Source: Richelia sinica FACHB-800 (GTDB lineage Bacteria > Cyanobacteriota > Cyanobacteriia > Cyanobacteriales > Nostocaceae). From it: a stretch of 64,000 nt of DNA. The stretch covers positions 1-64,000 of the forward strand of contig NZ_JACJTT010000013.1 in the NCBI RefSeq assembly GCF_014698825.1. Reading direction: 5' to 3'. This document shows positions 1-9,093 of the stretch, piece after piece (position 1 is the stretch's first letter; the number at the start of each line of letters is the position of its first letter). The translations under genes were made by a program, and so were the position numbers. The notes under the pieces were generated by a model. That model was given only the letters and a program-made list of their open reading frames with translations, was not told where the DNA came from and did not search any database.

Positions 1-95
1 ACCACACTGATCCCTTCCCGAACTCAGAGGTGAAACGCTGCTGCGGCGACGATAGTTCTCGGGTAGCCGATTGTCACAATAGCTCGATGCCAGGT
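1..95 (+). rRNA. rrf: 5S ribosomal RNA, 3' part
   Basis: The window opens inside a 5S rRNA. The stretch CCCGAACTCAGAGGTGAAAC near positions 18-37 and the ending AGCTCGATGCCAGGT are the conserved cyanobacterial 5S core and 3' end. The 5' part lies outside the window, so the rRNA operon reads into it from the left. The 3' end is placed within a few bases. Confidence 0.9.
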
Positions 96-108
96 TCTCT
101 CTTCTCCT

Positions 109-147
109 AAGCCTCCTCATTCTTCATGCGGGGGCTTTCGGTTTTTG
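109..147 (+). terminator. Rho-independent terminator of the rRNA operon
   Basis: AAGCCTCC (109-116) pairs with GGGGGCTT (130-137), allowing one G-U, and is followed by a T-rich run (142-146). It lies just past the 5S 3' end and should end the rRNA transcript. Confidence 0.8.
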
Positions 148-212
148 GTATAAGTTTACTAGAGAGGTCTGAATTAAACCTCTCTATTGTGTTGTTAATG
201 TCGGTTAATCAA

Positions 213-1049
213 TTAATACTTGCCTGTAAATACCCGTTCTGCTGGACCAGTCATGTAAATACGTTGATCAACTTCTGACCATTGAATTTCTAATGGTCCA
301 CCAGGTAATTCTATGGTGGCAGTACGATCGCATTTATCGTTCAATACCCCAGCCACTAAGGAAGCACAAGCACCAGTTCCACAGGCTAAAGTAATACCAG
401 CACCTCGTTCCCAAACTCGCATTTTTAGGTAATCACGACTAACTACTTCTATAAATTCTGTATTAGTACGTTGGGGAAAGACAGGATGATGCTCAAATTG
501 GGGGCCAATACTTTCTAAGGAAATAGCAGCAACATCTTCTACAAAGGTAATGCAGTGGGGATTACCCATACTGACACAGGTCACATCCCAGGTTTTACCT
601 GCTACTTCTAGAGGTTGGTTAATAACTTTTGCATCAGCAGGTGCAAGGGTGGTAGGAATTTCTCCGGCTAATAATCGGGGTAAACCCATATCTACCTTTA
701 CGCCATCGACAGCTAGTTGGGGTGTAATGACACCAGCTAAGGTATGAATGCGATAGTAGTTTTTAGTGCGGGACATACCTTCTAAATCAGATAAAAAGGC
801 TGCTAAACAGCGAATGCCGTTGCCACACATTTCCGGTTCGGAACCATCAGAATTAAAAATTCGCATCGTGTAATCTGTGCCGTTTTGTCCAGGTAGGGCA
901 AAAATTACACCATCAGCCCCGATGCCAAAATGGCGATCGCACCACTTCACGGCTTGTTCTGGTGTCAGAATAGGCTTTTCTGAGGAGCGATTATCTATCA
1001 AAATGAAGTCATTGCCGAGACCGTGATACTTAGTAAATTCGATTGCCAT
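213..1049 (-). CDS. dapF: Diaminopimelate epimerase
   Basis: Interconverts LL- and meso-2,6-diaminopimelate in the cytoplasm, the step that supplies meso-DAP for peptidoglycan and the precursor of lysine. The 278-residue product has the usual family length. Both catalytic cysteines are visible: Cys75 in EMCGNGIRC and Cys223 in ACGTGACAS. The N-terminus [15 protein letters not shown] is the standard family start. The gene is divergent from hfq 76 bp away, an arrangement known from other cyanobacteria. Nothing looks damaged. Confidence 0.97.
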   Translation of the reverse strand: MAIEFTKYHGLGNDFILIDNRSSEKPILTPEQAVKWCDRHFGIGADGVIFALPGQNGTDYTMRIFNSDGSEPEMCGNGIRCLAAFLSDLEGMSRTKNYYRIHTLAGVITPQLAVDGVKVDMGLPRLLAGEIPTTLAPADAKVINQPLEVAGKTWDVTCVSMGNPHCITFVEDVAAISLESIGPQFEHHPVFPQRTNTEFIEVVSRDYLKMRVWERGAGITLACGTGACASLVAGVLNDKCDRTATIELPGGPLEIQWSEVDQRIYMTGPAERVFTGKY

Positions 1050-1125
1050 TTTCCCCTAGATGAATTATCAAAGATAAATTACTACTCAATTAACATTGTC
1101 CATCTTGAACAAATCGTTACCGCAA

Positions 1126-1413
1126 ATGGCCACCTCTGAATTTGATATAACACTACCCAGCATTCGCCTAGTGCAAAAGTGGATTAAAGAGAAAGCAACA
1201 GTCGAATTCAAGTTGATGACTGGTGACTTAATTATAGGCAAGGTGTTTTGGCAAGACCATACTTGTATATCAGTGATTGATGCTAATAATGAGCAATTCA
1301 CGATTTGGAAGCAAGCGATCGCCTATAGTAAACCTCAAACAGAGGTAGTCACAGAAAGGTCTTTAGTTCCTATGGAAGAAGGCAAAGCGAAAATGGCTAA
1401 TATTGATTCTTGA
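1126..1413 (+). CDS. hfq: Cyanobacterial Hfq-like RNA-binding protein
   Basis: Sm-like protein of 95 residues. Residues roughly 8-68 (PSIRLVQKWIKEKATVEFKL, then TGDLIIGKVFWQD and IDANNEQFTIWKQAIAYSKP) match the layout of the divergent cyanobacterial Hfq, which is linked to motility and RNA metabolism rather than classical sRNA pairing (family knowledge). The position next to dapF supports the call. ATG 1126 is chosen over an upstream TTG at 1096 because the conserved fold begins soon after it. A tail of about 25 residues after the Sm core (TEVVTERSLVPMEEG...) is longer than in short cyanobacterial Hfqs; its role is unknown. Confidence 0.82.
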   Translation: MATSEFDITLPSIRLVQKWIKEKATVEFKLMTGDLIIGKVFWQDHTCISVIDANNEQFTIWKQAIAYSKPQTEVVTERSLVPMEEGKAKMANIDS

Positions 1414-1417
1414 AGGC

Positions 1418-1438
1418 AGAAGGTGACAGATCACTTCT
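1418..1438. terminator. Possible hairpin between convergent hfq and the antiporter gene
   Basis: AGAAGGTGA (1418-1426) can pair with TCACTTCT (1431-1438) with one bulge, in the 37-bp gap between two convergent genes. There is no good T-run, so termination is only suggested by position. Confidence 0.3.
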
Positions 1439-1450
1439 ATGAACCAACAC

Positions 1451-3757
1451 TTATCCTTCTTCCTGGATTTCTAAAATTTTGCCAATGGGAACAGCCAAGG
1501 GAACTCCACAGGAGGCGGTGAATAGTTGTTGTAGTTGATTGAGATTTGGTAAACGTCCACATAACAAAACTTGATCACCTACTCTTAAATCCATACCGCC
1601 ACTGGGAAAACGGATAAATTTACCATCCCGTCGAATGGCTTGGATTTGTACTCCATGTTCTTCTTTGGCAGTTAAATCTGCTAGGGTTTTTCCTAAAACT
1701 GGGCAATCTGAGCGGACTGTCACCCATTGGCAAGCACTGTTTTCCTTGGGCACAGCCACTTGTCCTTGAGCTAATTCTGCTAATGCGGCTAGTTCCTCTG
1801 TTTCCCCTACTACAAGTAAGCGATCGCCTGCTTCTAGTTGAGTTGCACTACTGGGATAGTCAATTTCCTCCCCATTTTCGCGCTTAATAGCCATCAAACT
1901 CACCCCTGTGAGGTAGCGCATATCCGCTTCTTCCAAGGTCATACCAATTAATGGTGAATTAGCTGGTAGGTCATACCAATGGCGATTTAAGTCACGGGTA
2001 ACTTGTTGTAAATGCTGGGCCACTTCAGCCGCAGAACGTTCTGGACGCAAATACAAGTAATGATTTTTGCGGATTTCCTGCATAGTCTGCTGGACTGATT
2101 CAGGTGACAACCCCACCCCAGTTAAGAGATATGTTGCCATTTCTAAACTGGCTTCAAATTCCGGTTGTACAACTTCCCTCGCCCCCAATTGATACAGGAG
2201 TTCAATATTTTTATCTTGGGTAGCGCGAACAACTAAGTCTAACTCTGGGGATAGTTCCAATGCCCGTTTGAGGGAGAGACGAATACTAGCAGGATCTGGG
2301 AGAGCGATCGCCATTCCCTTAGCATGGTTAACTCCAGCCGTCTCTAATACATGAAAACTCACCGCATTCCCATAAACGTAGGGTATTTCTGCCTCTCGTA
2401 ACTGCTGAATCCGGCTTTCCGACTGATCTATCACCACTAAAGGTAACTGGTGTTGCTGTAACAACTTCACCAAATTTTTGCCAATGCGCCCGTAACCACA
2501 AACTACTATATGGTCTTTAAAAGGTAAATCTGCTGAAAAATCCTGTGCTTGGTCATCAGCCAAATAGGGTTTAAGCCAAGGCATAGATTCAGCAAAAGTA
2601 AATAGAAATGGGACTAACCGCAAGACGAACGGAGTCAACATCAGAGTGACAGCAGTTGTTCCCAAAATAAATAAATATATGCGTCGGGAAACTAAACCTA
2701 AAGCCTGTCCTTCACTGGCGAGAACAAAGGAAAATTCCCCAATTTGTGCCAGTCCGAACCCAGCGATTAAAGCTGTTTTTAAAGGGTAACGGAATAGTTT
2801 GACTAAAGGTGTAATAATTAAAAACTTGCCCACAAACACTAGGGCAACTAATCCCAGAATCAACTCTAGATTGTTCCACAAAAACACTGGGTCAATTAGC
2901 ATCCCAATGGTGGCAAAAAACAAGCTAGCAAAGATATCGCGCAAAGGTTCTACGATAGTGAGAGTTTCGTCAGCATACTCTACTTCCGAAATCATTAACC
3001 CTGCAACGAATGCCCCCATTTCAATAGACAGGCCCAAAAACTCTGTCAATAGGGCAATACATAGGCATAGGGTAACTACCCCTAGCAAAAATAACTCTCG
3101 GCTTTCAGTCCGGGCTAGGAGCCTCAATAAAGGCGGAATTAGCCAAATACCAGCTATCACTGCACCTGCTGCGAATAAAACAATACGTACCAAGGCTGTG
3201 ACAACTGCTAAACCAATGGCTTCACCAGGCTGATGTAAAGCTGGTAATACTGCCAACATCAAACCCAGTGCTAAATCCTGCACTACCAAAATACCCAGCA
3301 TCACCTGTCCGTGGGGCGTTTCTGTTTCGTTGCGTTCCATTAAGCATTTGAGGACAACTGCTGTGGAAGATAACGACAGAATTGAACCTAAGAACACACC
3401 TTTGGCGGGTAAGGTGCCCCAAGCGCCAGTAACTCCGCACACCACAACGGTGATCAGGATGGTCAGGGCTATTTGTAGCGCGCCTCCCCCTAAGGCTATA
3501 GCCTTAACCTTTTTAAGTTCAGCAAAGGAGAATTCCACCCCCAAAGCGAACAACAAGAAGGCCACCCCAAATTGCGCTAGGGTTTCTACCTGAATTACTT
3601 CTTTTATCAGTCCTAGCCCTGCTGGCCCAACAACCATCCCGCCGATGAGATAGCCTAGTAAAACAGGTTGTTTCAACAGCGAAGCCAGCAGTCCACCGCA
3701 GGCGGCGACAGCAAAGACTGATACCAAATCAACAATTAACCGAAAATCCTCTTGCAC
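1451..3757 (-). CDS. CPA2 monovalent cation:proton antiporter with TrkA-N and TrkA-C domains (KefB-like)
   Basis: Inner-membrane K+ or Na+/H+ exchanger of the CPA2 family, 768 residues. The first ~390 residues are a run of hydrophobic helices (QPVLLGYLIGGMVVGPAGLG near the N-terminus, characteristic of Kef/NapA-type exchangers). Around residue 415 a nucleotide-binding TrkA-N (RCK) domain starts with HIVVCGYGRIGKNLVKLL, containing the GxGxxG loop. Two TrkA-C-like modules follow (about 600-660 and 680-760). This matches regulated KefB/C-like or plastid KEA-like exchangers; the ion cannot be decided from sequence. It is a single gene convergent with hfq, with 640 bp of AT-rich DNA upstream. Confidence 0.92.
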   Translation of the reverse strand: MQEDFRLIVDLVSVFAVAACGGLLASLLKQPVLLGYLIGGMVVGPAGLGLIKEVIQVETLAQFGVAFLLFALGVEFSFAELKKVKAIALGGGALQIALTILITVVVCGVTGAWGTLPAKGVFLGSILSLSSTAVVLKCLMERNETETPHGQVMLGILVVQDLALGLMLAVLPALHQPGEAIGLAVVTALVRIVLFAAGAVIAGIWLIPPLLRLLARTESRELFLLGVVTLCLCIALLTEFLGLSIEMGAFVAGLMISEVEYADETLTIVEPLRDIFASLFFATIGMLIDPVFLWNNLELILGLVALVFVGKFLIITPLVKLFRYPLKTALIAGFGLAQIGEFSFVLASEGQALGLVSRRIYLFILGTTAVTLMLTPFVLRLVPFLFTFAESMPWLKPYLADDQAQDFSADLPFKDHIVVCGYGRIGKNLVKLLQQHQLPLVVIDQSESRIQQLREAEIPYVYGNAVSFHVLETAGVNHAKGMAIALPDPASIRLSLKRALELSPELDLVVRATQDKNIELLYQLGAREVVQPEFEASLEMATYLLTGVGLSPESVQQTMQEIRKNHYLYLRPERSAAEVAQHLQQVTRDLNRHWYDLPANSPLIGMTLEEADMRYLTGVSLMAIKRENGEEIDYPSSATQLEAGDRLLVVGETEELAALAELAQGQVAVPKENSACQWVTVRSDCPVLGKTLADLTAKEEHGVQIQAIRRDGKFIRFPSGGMDLRVGDQVLLCGRLPNLNQLQQLFTASCGVPLAVPIGKILEIQEEG

Positions 3758-4400
3758 CAGTTTTGATCAGAACTATGAAGACCTTATAGACTCAGCATAC
3801 AAAGTTTTAACTCTTTGAGGGGAGAGTTGGAGTCAAAGGAGAACAAAATTTTGGTGATTAATGGAGATGTTCCGGATACTAGGTGAATTAAAGCACAATC
3901 TTTTTCAGATTAAGCTTTGCGTGTCAGTGCGAAATTTTAGGTAAGAGGATCAATAAAGGAGCCTTAGTGGAATTTTCCAGGGATTGCCAAGGTAGAGTGA
4001 CAGGTGTTTACACATGTAGCAGAGGAGAGAAAAAGAGTTGAAAATATCTTGGGCTATGGCTTGAATCTAAAGGTTATTATCTTGGATATTTTGCATTTAC
4101 TGTATGATTTATTCTGAATTTATAATTGTTTGCATTTGATTTTTTCTATAAAAATTATCAATTTAGCTTGTGTATAGTGTTGATAAAAATAACAGCAAAG
4201 TTTTAATTAGATTATGAGAATTTGCCTATGTTTTTCCAGAAATTGTTACATCAAAATTTTTGTTGAGAAATAACTAAATAAAATGCTCATCGCAATTATT
4301 TTGAATTGATATTTATAATAGATAGTTGGGATAATGATTCACACATCAACAATGAGAATGCTCATCAAATAGGTGATATTTGTGATGGTTGGTATAAACA
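3758..4400. other. Long intergenic region, no gene seen
   Basis: About 640 bp of AT-rich DNA between the antiporter start and the end of the DUF3067 gene. It must hold the antiporter promoter. I see no ORF with a credible start and ribosome site, no tRNA-like fold and no clear repeat. Confidence 0.5.
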
Positions 4401-4709
4401 TCACAATAGCCATTCTGAGGCGCGTTCACCCAAATCCAGAGGAATACTCACAGCTTTACCAAGACGGGGGCGCTCTTTAGTTTGTGTAATAAAAGTTTGC
4501 ACTTGTTGTGTTCCACCCAAGGCATTGAGATAATTAGCAATGCTATCAAGATGTTCTTGGTACTCTGCTTCGCTTAAAGGAAAAGAAGCTTGCTCAAGGT
4601 ATTTCCACATTACTTGCAGAAATATCTTGCCTTGTGTGCGACGCAATTGGACATCATAAGAGTGTCCCCATTTATCAATCAATATTTGGCGTAATTCCTT
4701 TCCTGTCAT
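4401..4709 (-). CDS. DUF3067 family protein
   Basis: Small soluble protein of 102 residues (MTGKELRQILIDKWGHSYDV at the N-terminus, then RRTQGKIFLQVMWKYLEQAS), recognised as DUF3067, a family of oxygenic phototrophs and plastid-bearing eukaryotes. No biochemical function is established to my knowledge. It is divergent from petC-petA, separated by 305 bp, which makes a link to cytochrome b6f biogenesis plausible, but this is inference from position only. No transmembrane segment or metal motif is visible. Confidence 0.75.
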   Translation of the reverse strand: MTGKELRQILIDKWGHSYDVQLRRTQGKIFLQVMWKYLEQASFPLSEAEYQEHLDSIANYLNALGGTQQVQTFITQTKERPRLGKAVSIPLDLGERASEWLL

Positions 4710-5014
4710 ACCAATTTGGGATTTTGGACTGGGGATGTTCTATTGGGAATACCCATCGTTGGACTGTTGCCGAAGATGGTCATAGAGCTTTTCTCAATTA
4801 GATTTTACATTTAGTTATGATGTTAAGTTCCGTAACTCCAGTATGATAAAGATATAAAGAAATGTAATGCTAACAGAAAAGATGCTAGATGTATCTTCCA
4901 AGCAAGAAATATGGCATCACTGTCGGCGTTAGCATTGCCACTCAGACAAGGGTTGATCAAGAAATGGTACTCTTGTCAAAATGCTTAACAAATTAGACAA
5001 AGAGCGCGTAGATT
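4710..5014. other. Divergent promoter region between DUF3067 gene and petC
   Basis: 305 bp that must carry the start sites of the DUF3067 gene and the petC-petA operon. It is AT-rich around 4790-4880. I cannot place a -35/-10 pair with confidence. Confidence 0.4.
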
Positions 5015-5554
5015 ATGGCTCAATTTTCTGAATCAGCAGACGTGCCAGATATGGGGCGTCGTCAATTCATGAACCTGCTCACTTTTGGCACAGTAACCGG
5101 AGTGGCTTTAGGTGCATTGTATCCCGTTGTCAATTACTTTATTCCCCCTGCAAGTGGTGGTGCTGGTGGTGGGACAACTGCAAAAGACGAATTGGGCAAT
5201 GATGTTATTGTCAGTAAGTTTCTTGCTAGCCATAATGTAGGCGATCGCACCCTTGTACAAGGTTTAAAGGGAGACCCCACATATATTGTGGTGGAAAGCA
5301 AAGAAGCTATTACTGACTACGGGATTAACGCCGTTTGTACTCACTTAGGTTGTGTTGTACCTTGGAATGCTGCCGAGAACAAGTTCAAGTGTCCTTGTCA
5401 CGGTTCCCAGTACGATGCCACAGGTAAAGTGGTTCGCGGTCCTGCACCACGTTCTTTGGCATTAAGCCATGCCGCAGTAGACAACGACAAAATCGTTCTC
5501 ACCACTTGGACAGAAACAGACTTCCGTACTGGTGAAGAACCTTGGTGGGCTTAA
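5015..5554 (+). CDS. petC: Cytochrome b6f complex Rieske iron-sulfur subunit
   Basis: Rieske [2Fe-2S] protein that passes electrons from plastoquinol to cytochrome f. The 179 residues begin with a twin-arginine-type anchor ([13 protein letters not shown] at 14-26, hydrophobic helix to about 44), then a Gly-rich hinge (SGGAGGGTT), then the soluble domain. Cluster ligands are visible in CTHLGC (Cys108, His110) and CPCH (Cys126, His129), and the disulfide pair is Cys113/Cys128. Full length. petA follows 139 bp downstream on the same strand, the usual petCA operon. Confidence 0.98.
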   Translation: MAQFSESADVPDMGRRQFMNLLTFGTVTGVALGALYPVVNYFIPPASGGAGGGTTAKDELGNDVIVSKFLASHNVGDRTLVQGLKGDPTYIVVESKEAITDYGINAVCTHLGCVVPWNAAENKFKCPCHGSQYDATGKVVRGPAPRSLALSHAAVDNDKIVLTTWTETDFRTGEEPWWA

Positions 5555-5572
5555 TACGCTACTGAGTGCTTA

Positions 5573-5672
5573 CTGGTAACGGGTAATTGGTAATAGTTAA
5601 TTGGTCAGGCTTTTCTTCCCAAATACCAATAACTAATCACCAATGACTAATCACCAATGACTAATCACGAAT
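5573..5672. repeat. Tandem 14-bp repeat in the petC-petA spacer
   Basis: Three copies of ACCAAT(A/G)ACTAATC run from 5625 to 5666. A partly complementary arm (GGTAATTGGTAATAG, about 5582-5596) lies upstream, so the spacer transcript could fold back on itself. Repeats built from AATTACCAATTAC-like units are common between cyanobacterial genes. Confidence 0.7.
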
Positions 5673-5693
5673 TCAACCTTTGTCCTGATAGAG

Positions 5694-6695
5694 ATGAGAA
5701 ACGCTTGTACACCTGCGAGGTTGACTCGCATAGCTAGAGCGATGTTAAACACATTGCTTATAGCGATCGCTACTGTGACATTTTTCTTCACCAGCGATCT
5801 AGCCTTTACCCAAACTGCTGCTGCTTATCCTTTCTGGGCCCAACAAACCGCACCAGAAACACCCCGCGAACCAACCGGACGTATTGTTTGCGCTAACTGT
5901 CACCTAGCAGCTAAACCTACAGAAGTAGAAGTACCTCAATCCGTACTACCTGACACCGTATTCAAAGCCGTAGTCAAAATTCCCTACGATACCAGCGTTC
6001 AGCAAGTAGGTGCTGATGGTTCTAAAGTTGGCTTGAATGTCGGTGCAGTATTAATGTTGCCCGAAGGCTTCAAGATTGCGCCAGAAGACCGGATTTCTGA
6101 AGAACTGAAAGAAGAAGTAGGCGACGTTTACTTCCAACCTTACAAAGACGGCCAAGACAACGTAGTTATCGTTGGCCCTATCCCTGGCGAACAATATCAA
6201 GAAATCGTCTTCCCTGTTCTTTCTCCTAACCCCGCTACTGACAAAAATATCCACTTCGGTAAATATTCTGTGCATGTAGGTGGAAATCGGGGACGCGGAC
6301 AAGTTTATCCTACTGGCGATAAGAGCAACAACAACGCTTTCACCGCTTCTGCTGCTGGTACGATTACCAAAATTGCTAAAGAACAAGACGACACTGGTGC
6401 TGTTAAGTATGTAGTCAGCATCAAAACTGAATCTGGTAACGTTGTTACTGATGATGTTCCCGCAGGCCCAGAATTGATTGTTTCTGAAGGACAAACAGTT
6501 CAAACTGGTGATGCTTTAACTAATAACCCCAACGTTGGTGGTTTTGGTCAAATAGATGCAGAAATCGTTCTCCAAGATCCAAGCAGAGTTGGTTGGTTGA
6601 TTGCTTTCATTTGTTTGGTCATGCTGGCGCAAGTAATGCTTGTACTGAAGAAGAAACAAGTGGAAAAAGTCCAAGCTGCCGAGATGAATTTCTAA
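5694..6695 (+). CDS. petA: Cytochrome f
   Basis: Heme-bearing cytochrome f of the b6f complex, 333 residues. A signal peptide (positively charged start, hydrophobic stretch around 18-34) ends at AAA before Tyr45; mature cytochrome f begins YPFWAQ and its N-terminal Tyr is an axial heme ligand in the family. The heme site is CANCH (66-70). A single C-terminal membrane helix ([20 protein letters not shown]) is followed by KKKQVEKVQ facing the stroma/cytoplasm. Intact, second gene of the petC-petA operon, with a strong terminator 27 bp after the stop. Confidence 0.98.
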   Translation: MRNACTPARLTRIARAMLNTLLIAIATVTFFFTSDLAFTQTAAAYPFWAQQTAPETPREPTGRIVCANCHLAAKPTEVEVPQSVLPDTVFKAVVKIPYDTSVQQVGADGSKVGLNVGAVLMLPEGFKIAPEDRISEELKEEVGDVYFQPYKDGQDNVVIVGPIPGEQYQEIVFPVLSPNPATDKNIHFGKYSVHVGGNRGRGQVYPTGDKSNNNAFTASAAGTITKIAKEQDDTGAVKYVVSIKTESGNVVTDDVPAGPELIVSEGQTVQTGDALTNNPNVGGFGQIDAEIVLQDPSRVGWLIAFICLVMLAQVMLVLKKKQVEKVQAAEMNF

Positions 6696-6722
6696 ATTAT
6701 CTTAGTCAATTATCATTTTGAG

Positions 6723-6748
6723 GACAGGCAAACAGCCTGTCTTTTTTT
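6723..6748 (+). terminator. Terminator of petC-petA
   Basis: GACAGGC (6723-6729) pairs perfectly with GCCTGTC (6735-6741), followed by seven T (6742-6748). Confidence 0.9.
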
Positions 6749-6753
6749 GTAAT

Positions 6754-6869
6754 GGAATATAAGTCAATACGGTTCAGTTAGGAATAAATGTAGGTTGGGT
6801 TTCGTTCCTCAACCCAACCTACGCGATTTAAGGTTTTTGACGCTAACTGAACGGTATTGGAATATAAGT
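6754..6869. mobile_element. MITE-like nested palindrome with flanking direct repeats
   Basis: An element of about 94 bp (6765-6858) has near-perfect terminal inverted repeats: AATACGGTTCAGTTAG (6766-6781) against CTAACTGAACGGTATT (6843-6858), 15 of 16 pairs. Both ends are bordered by the direct repeat GGAATATAAGT (6754-6764 and 6859-6869). Its centre is the palindrome GTAGGTTGGGTT...AACCCAACCTAC (6790-6822), the same REP-like unit that flanks the RAYT gene at 45-46 kb. No ORF inside, so it would depend on a transposase encoded elsewhere. Confidence 0.75.
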
Positions 6870-6966
6870 ACCCAAGGCAAATTAATTGCACATAGTTATT
6901 GAAAATAAACATCTCTAGGAGTTACCCCTCCTAAATATGAAATTTATTTTGTACAACTAATTATGG

Positions 6967-7749
6967 TTAACTGGAAGCACTGGTATAGAACCGTAAGGCA
7001 AACCGCCAAAACCAAGTAGAAAACAAAAATAATCCTATGGCTAATAAAGCTGTGCCTATTACCCAAGTAATTTGACTTTGACCTAACATAGATTGGGCAG
7101 GAATAGTCGTTAAAAAAGCCACAGGAACTACAAAGGTGAAAAAGAAGCGATAAGCGGCAGGATAGGCAACGATAGGGTATCTTCCAGCTTCTAGTAAACC
7201 ACGCAAAACTTCAGTCACATTGTATATTTTGACAAACCAAATGGTTGTTGCACCCAACATAAACCACAGGCTGTATAAAATCACTAAACTACAACTGATA
7301 GGTAAGAGACTGAGCAAATAATTGTTGATGCTGATACCCAATGTTTGGCCTGCATAGCCGATGATGATCAAACCAAAGATGATATCTGGTAGACCCCAAG
7401 GCGAAATAGTGTGCGTAGATAACCAAAACTGACTGTGGATAGGTTTTAACAAGACAAAATCTAAAGTTCCTTCCTGGACATGACGAACAATCCGATTTAA
7501 ATTAGGTGCTAGAAATGTGGCGGAAAATCCTTGTAATAAAGTAAATATTCCTAAAACTATCAATGCTGCGTTCCATGACCAACCAGCAAAATTGTAGTCT
7601 TGGCGATAAAACAAGAATAAACCGAATAAACTGCCAACTAAATTACCTAAACTACTGAAGGTAGCTAAGATAAAGTTGATTCTATATTCTATTTCGGCAG
7701 CAAAAGCAGCACTCCAAAAGAACCGTAGGACTCTGAAATACCTACCCAT
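6967..7749 (-). CDS. ABC-2 type transporter permease, DUF990 family
   Basis: Polytopic membrane protein of 260 residues with about six hydrophobic helices, recognised as the ABC-2/DUF990 permease family (N-terminus RYFRVLRFFWSAAFAAEIEY; HVQEGTLDFVLLKPIHSQFW in the middle is typical). Such permeases work as a pair with a second DUF990 protein and an ATPase to export an unknown substrate; neither partner is adjacent, so they must be elsewhere in the genome. Its substrate is unknown. It is transcribed alone, divergent from the DedA gene. Confidence 0.85.
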   Translation of the reverse strand: MGRYFRVLRFFWSAAFAAEIEYRINFILATFSSLGNLVGSLFGLFLFYRQDYNFAGWSWNAALIVLGIFTLLQGFSATFLAPNLNRIVRHVQEGTLDFVLLKPIHSQFWLSTHTISPWGLPDIIFGLIIIGYAGQTLGISINNYLLSLLPISCSLVILYSLWFMLGATTIWFVKIYNVTEVLRGLLEAGRYPIVAYPAAYRFFFTFVVPVAFLTTIPAQSMLGQSQITWVIGTALLAIGLFLFSTWFWRFALRFYTSASS

Positions 7750-7854
7750 TGCGTCAACTCTCCATGTCCTGGAAAAACTTATTATAAATTTTTTCTCAGC
7801 AAAAATAGTCTAAGTTAAAATGTTGGATGCAGCTTTTGAGAAGATTCAGATTCT

Positions 7855-8460
7855 ATGCACTTTGATTTACCGCAACTAATTCAATCACTAGGTTATTTTG
7901 GAGTTTGGGGGATGATCTTTGCAGAGTCTGGCTTATTGATTGGATTTTTTCTGCCTGGAGATAGTCTATTGTTTACGGCAGGATTTGTTGCTTCTCAACA
8001 GTTACTAAATATTTGGATACTAATTATTGGTGCTTTTATCTGCGCTGTTCTCGGTGATAATGTTGGTTATGCTACTGGTCATAAATTAGGAAGAAAATTA
8101 TTTCAGCGTGAGGATTCTTGGTTTTTTCATAAAAAGCACATTGTGAAAACCCAGAAGTTTTATCAAAAACATGGTAAAAAAACCATTGTTTTAGCTAGAT
8201 TTTTCCCTATTATCAGGACATTTGCACCAATTGTCGCTGGACTTGGAGAAATGCAATACCGCACATTTATGTCCTACAACTTAATTGGTGGTTTAGTGTG
8301 GACTGTGGGTATAACTTTATTAGGTTTCACTTTGGGTAAGTCTCTACCGGCAGAACAGGTAGATAAGTATTTGTTGCCAATCATTGGTTTAATTATTATT
8401 GTGTCTTTATTGCCATCAGTATTACATATCATCAAAGATTATAGCCGCAAACAGGACTGA
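7855..8460 (+). CDS. DedA family membrane protein
   Basis: 201-residue integral membrane protein. Family landmarks: FAESGLLIGFFLPGDSLLF near residue 22-40, GDNVGYATGHKLGRKLF near 63-79, and RFFPIIRTFAPIVAG around 119-133 (the conserved R-F-x-P-x-x-R motif). DedA proteins help maintain membrane potential and act as lipid scramblases/flippases, for example of undecaprenyl phosphate (family knowledge). Its exact substrate here is unknown. It stands between divergent and same-strand genes with no evident operon partner. Confidence 0.93.
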   Translation: MHFDLPQLIQSLGYFGVWGMIFAESGLLIGFFLPGDSLLFTAGFVASQQLLNIWILIIGAFICAVLGDNVGYATGHKLGRKLFQREDSWFFHKKHIVKTQKFYQKHGKKTIVLARFFPIIRTFAPIVAGLGEMQYRTFMSYNLIGGLVWTVGITLLGFTLGKSLPAEQVDKYLLPIIGLIIIVSLLPSVLHIIKDYSRKQD

Positions 8461-8558
8461 ATAATTTTGTTTATAACTTGCTTATGGGGGTCAAAATTTT
8501 GTTGATGAACAAGATGAAAATGTGTAGTTATAAAATCCAGTTATTAGTCTAATTAATC

Positions 8559-9092
8559 ATGTTTTCTGTCAATCTCAATTTATATCTATTCCTGGAAAAT
8601 TTGCTGTTTTTATTGGGTGCCACTCTGGTCATTTTCATGATGGCTTGGGGGTGGAGAAATGCTCAACCCTATACTCTACCCTTGCCATTTCCAGGATGGT
8701 ATAAAATTTGGTTTTTATCAGTGCAAATTTTAGGAGCATTAGTACCATTTTTAGTCATGGTGTGGTGGGGTCTCATCAAGGGTGAATACAGAGTCTTAAC
8801 TATCTTGGGATGGTATTTTTTTAATTTGGGGATGCAAATTATCTCAGAAAGTTTGACTTTGAGAAAGTATCAAAGTATAGCTTGGGTGATGGTTCCTTAC
8901 ATATATTTGCCCTACCGTTTTTGGCAGTTGTATGAAAGTTGGTCTATTTTAAATAGAGAAGCAGAGTTAATATGGCTCCAGTATCTCTTGCTGTTAGAGA
9001 TAGTAGTATGGGCAATAAATTATCTTCTCGATGTGTCTCAACTACCCAGATTATGGTACTGGGAAGCGAAAGCAGAGGGGACTGGTCAATGA
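8559..9092 (+). CDS. Conserved cyanobacterial-type membrane protein, function unknown
   Basis: 177 residues, mostly hydrophobic, with about four membrane segments (N-terminal LFLENLLFLLGATLVIFMMA, then a helix around 45-65, another around 80-95 and one near the C-terminus) and many Trp/Tyr residues. I do not recognise a named family. Its end meets the following ABC exporter gene: the TGA stop at 9090-9092 is 1 bp before the likely GTG start, so the two are probably co-translated and it may assist that transporter (inference). Confidence 0.7.
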   Translation: MFSVNLNLYLFLENLLFLLGATLVIFMMAWGWRNAQPYTLPLPFPGWYKIWFLSVQILGALVPFLVMVWWGLIKGEYRVLTILGWYFFNLGMQIISESLTLRKYQSIAWVMVPYIYLPYRFWQLYESWSILNREAELIWLQYLLLLEIVVWAINYLLDVSQLPRLWYWEAKAEGTGQ

Positions 9093-9093
9093 T

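Noticed and set aside
3861-3945. 27-codon frame upstream of the antiporter
   Set aside because: A ribosome-like AAGGAG is too far from the ATG and nothing else supports coding.
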